Source: a virus. From it: a DNA stretch of 44,396 bases. A program made the position numbers and the translations under genes. The notes under the pieces are model-generated. The model was not told where the DNA came from, did no database searches, and was given only the letters and a program-made list of their open reading frames with translations. The stretch covers positions 1 through 44,396 of IMG/VR virus record IMGVR_UViG_3300045257_000048; one strand, 5' to 3'. Below are positions 25,213-32,143 of this stretch, piece by piece (within the stretch, counting starts at the first letter, position 1; every line of letters begins with the position of its first letter).

Positions 25213-25511
25213 TCTTCTCTATTCCTTTTCATGTTGATATCGGCTGGTCGTGGATTGTCCATTATGTTCTCTGATTGCGTAGCCCAACGAAGGTGAATCG
25301 GACAAACACAGAACTTTCCTACGCATCCATTCGGTGTGTTATGCGCTGCTTGATGCTTGGAAGTGGGAGGCGGCCCGAGTACTGTCTTGCACACCTCGCG
25401 AATTATGGATCTCCCCTTGTTCCTTGGGTAGCCCTCGCCTTGTCCGATCCAGATGTAACAGCCTGTGTTAGGCTCGGGTACCCAAAGATGCGCTAGTTCA
25501 TCAAGTATCAT
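25173..25511 (-). CDS. HNH endonuclease
   Basis: 112 residues. The HNH/ββα-metal core is visible: AAHNTPNGC (His57, Asn58), FCVCPIHLRWAT (Cys68, Cys70, His73), then QSENIMDN, the usual HNH_3-type ending. The Cys pairs probably bind structural zinc. It overlaps the MazG-like gene by ATGA and the helicase by 40 bases. It could be a free-standing homing endonuclease inserted in the operon, or a nuclease working with the helicase; the sequence does not decide. Confidence 0.85.
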   Translation of the reverse strand: MILDELAHLWVPEPNTGCYIWIGQGEGYPRNKGRSIIREVCKTVLGPPPTSKHQAAHNTPNGCVGKFCVCPIHLRWATQSENIMDNPRPADINMKRNREEWLRYLKQFKQQP

Positions 25512-25831
25512 TTTTCGCCGTCCAATTCCTTGCTTGCGATGATTAGTGCGAAGTTTGCGACGTCGGCGGCCTCGAGCAAGATACTTACTGTGTTATCGGT
25601 TCCTAGCGCTTCCTTTAATTCTACTATCTCTTCCTGCATCTTACTCATGTAGGAATCGACGTTAATATCCTTCCACCGGCCCTTAGAAGCGTTAATTTCT
25701 AGTTTATAAGTCATGGCGTTAACAAACCGCCGAATATCATTAGCGTAGATTTCACAACCTCGAGGTAGTGTAATGGTGATGGATGTCCTTAGCTGCAGGC
25801 CCTTTTCCGACGATAAAACTGTATCGTTCAC
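25508..25831 (-). CDS. MazG-like nucleotide pyrophosphohydrolase (MazZ candidate)
   Basis: 107 residues from GTG 25831, six bases after GGAGG, although this start lies 80 bases inside purZ. The all-alpha MazG motif is complete: EExxE (Glu67, Glu68, Glu71) and, after a loop, ExxD (Glu87, Asp90). Such enzymes hydrolyse (d)NTPs to monophosphates. In Z-genome phages the MazG-like MazZ makes dGMP, the substrate of PurZ, and removes dATP. Coupling to purZ strongly suggests that role here. Substrate choice cannot be read from sequence. Confidence 0.82.
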   Translation of the reverse strand: MNDTVLSSEKGLQLRTSITITLPRGCEIYANDIRRFVNAMTYKLEINASKGRWKDINVDSYMSKMQEEIVELKEALGTDNTVSILLEAADVANFALIIASKELDGEK

Positions 25832-26801
25832 CGCGTTCCTCCATTCTTATCAAGTGTTGACTGAAGAATACCTGCTGCAACCCCTCCGGTAGGTAGTTCA
25901 TAAAATTCAGGAACACATGGGTGGGGCGGTTCGCATTCATGGCCTCATCGAATTGCTGCCAAGACCACGTGGCGACCCTACGCTTACGCTTAGTAACGGT
26001 GGTGTATTCCGGCTCAACGCCGATGTACTCCCAGGAAACCTCCTTCTGATCATCGTACCATCCCCCGGAATCACCCTCGGGTACGTTTCCCACGCGGATT
26101 GGATAAGTGCGGAACGCTAGATATCCGCGCCGAAAATAGCGGGGCGCTAAGCGAGCGTCTGCCATTCCTTGCATGAACGTACATTCTCGACTCGTTACCT
26201 TGGGGTAGAACGTTGAGTGAATGCCTAGCGAGAATCCTTGCGATACTTCAACAAATACGCGATTATAGGTACAATCTATGTCGTCCTGCCTATAAGACGG
26301 GTACGATTCGGCGGCCCAACTGTTACCGAATATTGATTCCGATTTGCGAGCGATCTTGTTGATAATCGCGGTTCCGGTACCGGACAACGTGCTTGCACTC
26401 GCTGCGATCGTCTCTGTATCGTGTTCCGACTGCCTTGTCTCCTCGTCGACAATGCCCGCTCGTCCGTTGACGTATACCTTAAGGCCTGGAACCCGCGCAT
26501 GTTCCTGCATCAACGCGTGGGGGTCGATTATGGAGCCGCCCGAGAAGTAGACCGGGATGTTCCGGCCCAACAGATAGGACTGAACTGCGAAGACGGGCAA
26601 CTGCTTGAACACGCAAGGCATGCCATCGTGATAGAATGTGTGCCCGCTGTTTGGTCCGGCGTTAGTAACGACTGCGTTGAATGGGATGCCTTCCTCATAG
26701 GCTTGCCACGCGAGCCAGGATGCCAGCGCCCCCTTGCCGCAGGAACCGAATTGTCCGTCCGCAAGGATATGAACCCCGTTGCTGGTGAACAGATCGCTCA
26801 T
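25752..26801 (-). CDS. purZ: PurZ-like adenylosuccinate synthetase (2-aminoadenine pathway)
   Basis: 349 residues, shorter than host PurA (about 430). The P-loop region reads ADGQFGSCGKG: a Ser (Ser20) stands where PurA has its catalytic Asp in QWGDEGKGK, the known hallmark of phage PurZ. The IMP/GMP-site segment is NAGPNSGHT (His54), matching PurZ rather than PurA. PurZ joins aspartate to dGMP as the first step to 2-aminoadenine deoxynucleotide; host enzymes finish the conversion. It lies between two MazG-fold genes and near a family A polymerase. Confidence 0.88.
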   Translation of the reverse strand: MSDLFTSNGVHILADGQFGSCGKGALASWLAWQAYEEGIPFNAVVTNAGPNSGHTFYHDGMPCVFKQLPVFAVQSYLLGRNIPVYFSGGSIIDPHALMQEHARVPGLKVYVNGRAGIVDEETRQSEHDTETIAASASTLSGTGTAIINKIARKSESIFGNSWAAESYPSYRQDDIDCTYNRVFVEVSQGFSLGIHSTFYPKVTSRECTFMQGMADARLAPRYFRRGYLAFRTYPIRVGNVPEGDSGGWYDDQKEVSWEYIGVEPEYTTVTKRKRRVATWSWQQFDEAMNANRPTHVFLNFMNYLPEGLQQVFFSQHLIRMEERGERYSFIVGKGPAAKDIHHHYTTSRL

Positions 26802-26802
26802 A

Positions 26803-26928
26803 TCAGTTCCTCTGATTTAACAGCTTCAATAAGCACAGTAACCAGCGCCTCTGATCAAGATTAAGATGTCGCCATTCGTCCTCAGTCATTGGAGGCGATA
26901 GACGGGATAACAATTCCTGTCGCGTCAT
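26803..26928 (-). CDS. 41-residue hypothetical protein
   Basis: ATG 26928 overlaps the stop of the DUF6378 gene (ATGA) and has GGGGAG upstream; the stop at 26803 is directly before the purZ ATG. The sequence reads MTRQELLSRLSPPMTEDEWR, then HLNLDQRRWLLCLLKLLNQRN. It looks like a small helical protein with a Leu-rich end. Tight packing between two nucleotide-metabolism genes supports that it is real. No family recognised. Confidence 0.65.
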   Translation of the reverse strand: MTRQELLSRLSPPMTEDEWRHLNLDQRRWLLCLLKLLNQRN

Positions 26929-27356
26929 TCTGCAGCTCCCCGCACCTTAGCTTCCATGGCGTCCAAATTTACCGGAGCAGTGTTTGGCTTGGCGACCATC
27001 TGACTCTTCCGCCAATCAATGGGTTCCGGCTCCGGCATCGCTTGAACGGGCTTAACGCCCGCGAACATACCTGCGATGCTTATGTAACCGATGTCGTCAA
27101 CGAAATTCTCGCTGTCGGTCTTGTCGCCGAATATGAACCGCACCTTCTTAACAAAGCTCATCATTTCAGCGACGTCCACCACACCCACCCTCAATGGATC
27201 GGTTCCCCGGTTAACGGCGCGTAAGTAGGCCTGCCAGAATTCGGCGATTACTTTGAACGATTCCACCGTGTCACCGTGCTGATGGGTTCTCTCCTGACAG
27301 ACTATCTTCTTGGCCGCGTCCAACATTGCCCCCGCCCCGATGTTTGTTGTAGTCAT
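26925..27356 (-). CDS. DUF6378 MazG-fold-like protein
   Basis: 143 residues from ATG 27356, with GGAG eight bases upstream, inside the preceding nuclease gene (86-base overlap). It shows the DUF6378 pattern: ERTHQHGDTVESF, FWQAYL, DVAEMMSFVKKVR, and NFVDDIGYISIAG. The paired acidic helices resemble MazG-type enzymes, so it may be a second nucleotide hydrolase of the Z pathway. The tail is Pro-rich. Which of the two MazG-like proteins is the true MazZ is open. Confidence 0.78.
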   Translation of the reverse strand: MTTTNIGAGAMLDAAKKIVCQERTHQHGDTVESFKVIAEFWQAYLRAVNRGTDPLRVGVVDVAEMMSFVKKVRFIFGDKTDSENFVDDIGYISIAGMFAGVKPVQAMPEPEPIDWRKSQMVAKPNTAPVNLDAMEAKVRGAAE

Positions 27357-27729
27357 GTACAAATCTCCAAAGAGTTTTGGCGTAATCATCGCCTTTTAGT
27401 TGACAGATGCAAGCTTTCACGGGCATTTTTCGTGCCCATTCCCCGACGTACATTAATTTGTCTTCGTTCCAGCCCACGAGAACCGGGAACGCATGGCCTC
27501 CTTTCAATTTAAGAATTCGGTTGCCCTCGATCCATTGCCGCTCGGTTGGCCCGAATTCGCGGGAATGGATAATCTTCGCCTCAATGAAGCACACCGGCAG
27601 CGAATCGAAGATCACCAAGGTATCCAGAATACCTACCCCGTAGCGATCTTCGAATCGGCGGGCATAAGCGCCTGCCTTTTTGCACTGCGCAACCAGCTTT
27701 GTTTTGAGGTCGGATTCCTCAGTGTTCAT
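27271..27729 (-). CDS. VRR-NUC-like / PD-(D/E)XK nuclease
   Basis: 152 residues, ATG in ATGA overlap with the preceding gene. The nuclease core reads DRYGVGILDTLVIF with Asp36, then PVCFIEAKI with Glu50 and Lys52, and a Gln in ERQWIEGNRIL, which fits VRR-NUC nucleases that cut branched DNA. The last 30 residues are Gly- and Ser-rich and overlap the DUF6378 start. Likely a recombination or replication-fork nuclease. Confidence 0.8.
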   Translation of the reverse strand: MNTEESDLKTKLVAQCKKAGAYARRFEDRYGVGILDTLVIFDSLPVCFIEAKIIHSREFGPTERQWIEGNRILKLKGGHAFPVLVGWNEDKLMYVGEWARKMPVKACICQLKGDDYAKTLWRFVHDYNKHRGGGNVGRGQEDSLSGENPSAR

Positions 27730-27932
27730 ATGAACCTATTTTTCTTGCACCACCATTCGGGGGCGGTGAACAATGAATTGCCATCAGGATCGACGTCTTG
27801 GACTAGGTTCCCGATGGATTTGGGGAGCCAAGCTTGATTCCCGCTCATGTTGTCGATCACCAGCCATGCCTTAGCGGTGGAATGCTCGACCTTGCATTCG
27901 ACCGTAATCAACTCGTCTCCTGTTGATGGCAT
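27726..27932 (-). CDS. Conserved small phage protein
   Basis: 68 residues from ATG 27932, eight bases after GGAGG and 14 bases downstream of a strong -10 box. The longer frame from 28067 crosses that promoter and the polymerase end. The core KAWLVIDNMSGNQAWLPKSI, followed later by APEWWCKKN, resembles a common small phage protein found beside polymerase and nuclease genes. The fold may be a small beta barrel. Function unknown. It leads the Z-pathway operon. Confidence 0.78.
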   Translation of the reverse strand: MPSTGDELITVECKVEHSTAKAWLVIDNMSGNQAWLPKSIGNLVQDVDPDGNSLFTAPEWWCKKNRFI

Positions 27933-27945
27933 CGTCGTCGCCTCC

Positions 27946-27974
27946 ATTATAGCACGGCTGAGCGCCGCTGTCAA
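27946..27974 (-). promoter_or_regulatory. Strong sigma70 promoter of the Z-pathway operon
   Basis: Perfect TTGACA (27974-27969) and perfect TATAAT (27951-27946) with a 17-base spacer and TGC before the -10. It drives the 27726 protein, the nuclease, DUF6378, the 41-residue ORF, purZ, the MazG-like gene, HNH and SNF2. The leader is very short and has no hairpin, unlike most others of the family. Confidence 0.93.
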
Positions 27975-27981
27975 GTATCCC

Positions 27982-29766
27982 TTACTTCCCGTAACTAGCA
28001 GTTGCCCAATCAGGCCCGGTTCCAACCTCGAATGGGATGGGGATACCGAGATTGAAGTCCGGCTCATTGACTACGTTTTCCATTGCCCGCACCATTTCAC
28101 TGGTATCGAAGCCTATTCGTCGTTGCCATAGCACCGAATCATGAATCGTAAGGAGGATTTGCACCTCGGGGTGGGCCTCTTCAAATTCGCAGGCGCGGAG
28201 GAGGCAGGTCTTTACGTGGTCGCCGCCTGAGTTCTGTACGATGCGGCTGATTGCGCGATAGCAATATTTGGGATCGTCCAGTCGCGCCCTCCGACCGAGA
28301 ATGGACTTAACGTGGTGGGTGTGGAGGAATAACGCCTTGGCGCGCTTATGGAATCGCTTGATGGCTGGGAATTGATTGAAGAATTTGTCGTGATATTCCT
28401 GCGCCTCACTAATCGTCATCTTCATGTGATTGGCGAGGGTGGGAACGGACATTCCGGTGAGGAGTCCCATCCCCATCCGCTTTGCCGTGTCTCGGTCGAG
28501 ATTGAGTCCGGCACTAGTTTGGTCGTGAAGATCGAGAGTCCCTGTTCTGTATCCATGAGAGAGCCGTTCATCGTCACTAAAATAGGCGAAGAGCCTTGGT
28601 TCTTGCTGCTTGGCATCCCCTTCTTGGATCTCGAGATCGCGATCAGCAATAATGAGTCGCCGGACAAGGCGTCCAACAGCTTTATTCCTTTTTGGGAAAG
28701 CCTGAAGATTCGGCTCAGAACAGCTAAATCGCGCTCCGATAACTCCATACTCGTCTGACTTAGATTGATTAAGAACTGGGTGGACGCGACCGAACACATT
28801 GCGTTCTCCTATCAGTGGGGCGATGAATGAGTCGCGGGCTTTTTTAAGGTTTCTAACGGCTATGATTGCTCGTCCGATATCGTTTCCAGAGAGCCACGCC
28901 TCAGTGAATGAAAAGGCATTTTGTTCAGTGCGCTTAAAGTCTGAATCTTGATAACCATTCGCACGATATAGGGCCTCAACCTCTTTGCGGGAACTAACAT
29001 TAAACCCCGGCGTAAATTGTCGCTGTGCCTCCTCAATCTTGCGCTGGATAATTCCAGAAGGTCCAACCAGCTCATTAGCATATTCTGAATCGACCCGTAA
29101 CCCACGGGTGTGAAGGCGGGCAACGCGGTGGATCAACTGGCATTCTAAGGCCCAGGGCTTACGCAGCTGTTCATCGTCCAGATATTTTTGCTGAGCGTTG
29201 CGAAGCTCCAGTGTTGAGACGCCATCCCCCGTAGCATAATCCACAACAAAGCGATCATCACCAGCCATTTTATGATAATTGGACATTTGTTTGCGATCTG
29301 GTATGCCCCCAAATTTGCTAGCAATAGCACGATACAAATCTGCGCCCAATTTAGGAGTGACTCCCATGTGAATGCAGCAGTCATCGAGGCCATACCCCCT
29401 TGTGATATCGCTTATTAGCCCCTGATTGATCATTGTATCTTCGAGCGGATACACTGGGAACACGTTATGCTTCGCCGCCATGCGCAGATCGAAGCCGAGG
29501 TTGTGGCCGACCGTCCAATATCCTTTGCGGGCGCGCTCCTTGAACCCCATATTAAGCCTGCGCTCAAATTCGGCGACGGAGGTATCGGGAATGTTCCCGC
29601 CCCCCGTGTGGCGAACAGGGACATAGATGCTGGCCTCGGAATCAGTAATGACCCATCCGACCACGTAATCCTTAAGTTCTAGCCCCGTCGTTTCGGTATC
29701 GAAAGCGATCATGGGCGATTCATTTACTATAGTTAATGCGCGATGCGGATCGATGCCCTGATACAT
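27982..29766 (-). CDS. Family A DNA polymerase with 3'-5' exonuclease (DpoZ candidate)
   Basis: 594 residues from ATG 29766, placed after GGAGGGG; upstream frame extension crosses a hairpin and the previous gene. The exonuclease is intact: FDTETTG (Asp23, Glu25), GHNLGFD (Asp93), YATGD (Tyr177, Asp181). The polymerase has motif A EGDAKQQEPR (Asp384), motif B RDTAKRMGMGLLTGM (Lys429), and motif C IHDS (His542, Asp543). Motif B departs from the usual KxxNFGxxYG form. A PolA close to purZ is the expected partner in Z-genome phages, where the polymerase is called DpoZ. Confidence 0.9.
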   Translation of the reverse strand: MYQGIDPHRALTIVNESPMIAFDTETTGLELKDYVVGWVITDSEASIYVPVRHTGGGNIPDTSVAEFERRLNMGFKERARKGYWTVGHNLGFDLRMAAKHNVFPVYPLEDTMINQGLISDITRGYGLDDCCIHMGVTPKLGADLYRAIASKFGGIPDRKQMSNYHKMAGDDRFVVDYATGDGVSTLELRNAQQKYLDDEQLRKPWALECQLIHRVARLHTRGLRVDSEYANELVGPSGIIQRKIEEAQRQFTPGFNVSSRKEVEALYRANGYQDSDFKRTEQNAFSFTEAWLSGNDIGRAIIAVRNLKKARDSFIAPLIGERNVFGRVHPVLNQSKSDEYGVIGARFSCSEPNLQAFPKRNKAVGRLVRRLIIADRDLEIQEGDAKQQEPRLFAYFSDDERLSHGYRTGTLDLHDQTSAGLNLDRDTAKRMGMGLLTGMSVPTLANHMKMTISEAQEYHDKFFNQFPAIKRFHKRAKALFLHTHHVKSILGRRARLDDPKYCYRAISRIVQNSGGDHVKTCLLRACEFEEAHPEVQILLTIHDSVLWQRRIGFDTSEMVRAMENVVNEPDFNLGIPIPFEVGTGPDWATASYGK

Positions 29767-29774
29767 TGCCCCTC

Positions 29775-29819
29775 CAAAAGCTGCGGGCGGGGCGAGAACC
29801 AACAACCAACCCCGCCCGC
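29775..29819 (-). terminator. Terminator-like hairpin between SSB-like gene and polymerase
   Basis: On the minus strand a perfect 10-bp stem GCGGGCGGGG/CCCCGCCCGC encloses a 17-base loop and is followed by AGCTTTTGG. It falls right after the 29849 stop and just before the polymerase ribosome site. With no promoter in between, the polymerase would depend on read-through. It may act as an attenuator that keeps polymerase lower than the SSB-like protein. Confidence 0.65.
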
Positions 29820-29848
29820 TTCTAAAAGGTGTCGTTAACGTTACCCTT

Positions 29849-30691
29849 TCAGAACTTGTCTTCTGAGGAACGCTCCACCGGGCCACTGTCCCTTCCATTG
29901 CCGCTCGGGGGTCCGCCTTCGTCCCTCTCGTCGCTGGCACGGAACACTACGTTCTCGTAGCGCTTGAACAGCGCTTTTGACCTCGCGCCGTCCTCTTCAT
30001 CAATGTAGCCGAGGCCGGTGTAAAGATAGTTGAAGTACGTTTTGTTGGTCTGGTTCTTGGCGACCACTGACTTGATTGAATAGACCTGATAATAATGCTC
30101 GCGGGGGTTCGTATCGATCGCCGCGAACAGATCCTTCGAGGGCTTGAGCGCGCCCCGCGAATTAAGGATGATAGCTTGCCCGAGTTCTGGGTGCTCCGGG
30201 AACCACCACAGGACTTCATAAGTGAGGGTCGCGGCAGGAGGCGAGCCTTTATCACCGGGGCGGCTTGAGCCGAATTCTGCCAGCCCCGATTCGGCGACGG
30301 TTGGGGCCAGCTTCCAGATATAAGTGCTGGGGTTATTCTCGAATTGTACCTGGAACGTGCCTTCAGGCGGGTCCCAATTTTTACCGTCGCGCGATCGCGC
30401 TAGAATGCCTCGATCATCGCCTCTTGGTGCCCAGAGCACCTGCGATTTGCGGGCAATGATAGGAACGCCTATCAGCTCCTTGCCCAACGATTTGTGTTGG
30501 ATGGTGTGCCAGAATTCGCCGGACTTGGCGAGGCCCTCGAATTCGACCAACTCTGGTGAAACCGCATGGATCAGCTTAATCCGCGGAATCGTCATGTCGC
30601 TAGAATCGATATTGCCGATCCGGTCGACTTTGCCCTCATTCTGGAGGTAGTCCGGTATGTTCGAGCTATACTTCGACAGTTCTTGTGCCAT
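29849..30691 (-). CDS. Putative single-stranded-DNA-binding protein
   Basis: 280 residues. It starts MAQELSKYSSNIPDYLQNEG and has IPRIKLIHAVSPELVEF and GEFWHTIQHKSLGKEL, a family found in many phages beside polymerase genes and often called ssDNA-binding. The middle has WAPRGDDRGILARSRDG and SPPAATLTYEV. The last 35 residues are polar and end SSEDKF, an acidic tail like those SSBs use to recruit partners. No OB-fold motif can be proven by eye. Confidence 0.65.
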   Translation of the reverse strand: MAQELSKYSSNIPDYLQNEGKVDRIGNIDSSDMTIPRIKLIHAVSPELVEFEGLAKSGEFWHTIQHKSLGKELIGVPIIARKSQVLWAPRGDDRGILARSRDGKNWDPPEGTFQVQFENNPSTYIWKLAPTVAESGLAEFGSSRPGDKGSPPAATLTYEVLWWFPEHPELGQAIILNSRGALKPSKDLFAAIDTNPREHYYQVYSIKSVVAKNQTNKTYFNYLYTGLGYIDEEDGARSKALFKRYENVVFRASDERDEGGPPSGNGRDSGPVERSSEDKF

Positions 30692-30693
30692 GG

Positions 30694-31185
30694 TTATGCC
30701 TTTGTGATGCTCGTGTAGGGGTTGATGTTCGTGGTGAACTTATCCTTGGGCAATTGCTTGCCCTCAGTTTCCATCATGTTTTTTGCGAATCCGGCAAGTG
30801 TTTGAGCATTGACTGTCTCGATGATAAGACCTCCGTGGCCTTCCTCGCGGAGCCAATTGAATCCTACCTGCTTGTCGATGATGGAACAGGACCACTTGTG
30901 TCCGATGCTCACCCGCCCAATGTCGTCATAGGTTACAGTTTTTATGCCAAGTCGTTTGAAGTGGTCAGGGATTTCGGAGTGGGATAACCGGTCCTCGATT
31001 AGCTCGAGTGACTTGCGCACGATCTTGATATCTTCGTTGACGTCCCTGAGGGCAACGAAATGCTGAATTGTTTCTAGCGTATTCGCGCGTCCAAGAACTT
31101 CTGTCGTGTCTGCTTCGATCTGGGATTGTAGATGTTTCGCGGCAGCTAGCAACCCTGCTAACTCCTCTTTCGTCGATTCTCGCAT
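30694..31185 (-). CDS. Conserved replication-module protein, unknown
   Basis: 163 residues, AGGAG before ATG 31185. The N-terminal half is a long charged helix (about residues 1-75, probable coiled coil). The C-terminal half holds GLIIETVNAQTLAGFAKNMM and KFTTNINPYTSITK, motifs I associate with a conserved protein next to phage SSB-like genes. It probably forms a complex with that protein, but no activity is known. It is the first gene after the promoter at 31224. Confidence 0.75.
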   Translation of the reverse strand: MRESTKEELAGLLAAAKHLQSQIEADTTEVLGRANTLETIQHFVALRDVNEDIKIVRKSLELIEDRLSHSEIPDHFKRLGIKTVTYDDIGRVSIGHKWSCSIIDKQVGFNWLREEGHGGLIIETVNAQTLAGFAKNMMETEGKQLPKDKFTTNINPYTSITKA

Positions 31186-31223
31186 CTTGTACTCCTGATT
31201 GCTGGCATCGCCAGCGCACAGAC

Positions 31224-31252
31224 ATTATAGCACACACGCGACTCGCTGTCAA
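31224..31252 (-). promoter_or_regulatory. Sigma70 promoter of the SSB-polymerase operon
   Basis: Perfect TTGACA (31252-31247), 17 bases, perfect TATAAT (31229-31224), with TGC before the -10. The first transcribed bases contain the perfect hairpin GCTGGC-GAT-GCCAGC (about 31200-31214), then AGGAG and ATG 31185. It belongs to the common early promoter family. Confidence 0.93.
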
Positions 31253-31277
31253 GTACCCCTTCTCGTTAGGAAGGAGC

Positions 31278-31314
31278 GAGGGCCGGAGTTGCGGGGGTTG
31301 CTAATCCGGCCCTC
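31278..31314 (-). terminator. Hairpin terminator after the PEP-CTERM gene
   Basis: A perfect 10-bp stem GAGGGCCGGA/TCCGGCCCTC with a 17-base loop lies 16 bases past the 31330 stop and before the next promoter at 31224-31252. The following bases are only modestly T-rich, so it may be a weak terminator or a stability stem. It isolates the PEP-CTERM gene as its own transcription unit. Confidence 0.6.
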
Positions 31315-31329
31315 TAGCCGTTGCCTAAC

Positions 31330-32058
31330 CTATGCGGCAGTCAGGGCAACGGTGTTCTTGCCGCGCCGAAACGCGGCCCATCCAAGTGCAATGAACCCAA
31401 GCGCCATCATTGCCCATGTAGACGGTTCTGGAACGCCAGACGTCATGCTTTGGTTGAAGCCAGTAATACTCGATGAACCACGCATGGCCAAGCTCGCGCC
31501 TTCAGTCATACTAAAAGAAGAGCCGTTGACGAACGCAGCTAGGTTTGACCCTGAGAAGCTATCGGGATCGGTTAGCGGAGTTCCGAACACGGTTTCCAAT
31601 AGACTGCCGGGGGTGTTGGTTGGGTTGGCCCCTTGCACGTTGCCGTGATCGGCCCAGAACTGCAGCATGCTCTGCCCCGATCCCACCGCGTCGTTGAAGG
31701 TCAATGAAGCCGAATCGCGAATGAAGCTCACTGGAGCGACGAAATCAGTGTCGCTGGCGAGCAACTTGACGGTGATCGGTGTTAGTCCTGCATTAGTTAT
31801 TGAGGACGACGAAAGCTGAAGCGTATTGTGCGCGCCGAAAGTACTCTGCGCCAACGTGATTTGAACGAACGCATTGCCGACCGTCTGGTCGATGGTCAAC
31901 AGATTGTTAGCCCCACCTGACACGTCGCACGACAGTTGCCCATCGAAGCAGGTAAACGTCGATGCGCCCACCCCGATGCTTAGCTGCAATCTTGCCGCAG
32001 CGGGACTTGCAAGAGCAGCGCAAGCCGCCCCTGCCAAGAGTACCGATCTGATATTCAT
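31330..32058 (-). CDS. Secreted PEP-CTERM sorting protein (moron)
   Basis: 242 residues from ATG 32058, after GGAGAACTAAC; the frame upstream to 32250 crosses the promoter. A classical signal peptide opens the protein (MNIRSVLLAGAACAALASPA, then AA). The mature part is Ser/Thr/Asn-rich beta with one Cys pair (CFDGQLSC). The end is a complete PEP-CTERM signal: VPEPSTWAMMALGFIALGWA, then FRRGK. In hosts, exosortase recognises this tripartite tail at the envelope. The gene has its own promoter and terminator, so it is a moron likely to alter the host surface. Confidence 0.9.
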   Translation of the reverse strand: MNIRSVLLAGAACAALASPAAARLQLSIGVGASTFTCFDGQLSCDVSGGANNLLTIDQTVGNAFVQITLAQSTFGAHNTLQLSSSSITNAGLTPITVKLLASDTDFVAPVSFIRDSASLTFNDAVGSGQSMLQFWADHGNVQGANPTNTPGSLLETVFGTPLTDPDSFSGSNLAAFVNGSSFSMTEGASLAMRGSSSITGFNQSMTSGVPEPSTWAMMALGFIALGWAAFRRGKNTVALTAA

Positions 32059-32092
32059 GTTAGTTCTCCAAACGGGAAAACCCCGTGTACCA

Positions 32093-32121
32093 ATTTTAGC
32101 ACACGGGGCGCACGCTGTCAA
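32093..32121 (-). promoter_or_regulatory. Sigma70 promoter of the PEP-CTERM gene
   Basis: TTGACA (32121-32116), 17 bases, TAAAAT (32098-32093), with TGC before the -10 and the family context TACTTGACA. The leader forms ACGGGG-TTTT-CCCGT (about 32071-32088) before GGAGAACTAAC and the ATG. Confidence 0.9.
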
Positions 32122-32143
32122 GTACCAAGGGAACGCCCGTGGG

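Noticed and set aside
25752-26801. Ordinary host-type purA for purine supply
   Set aside because: Ser in place of the catalytic Asp, the shorter length, NAGPNSGHT, and the MazG/PolA neighbours all fit PurZ better.
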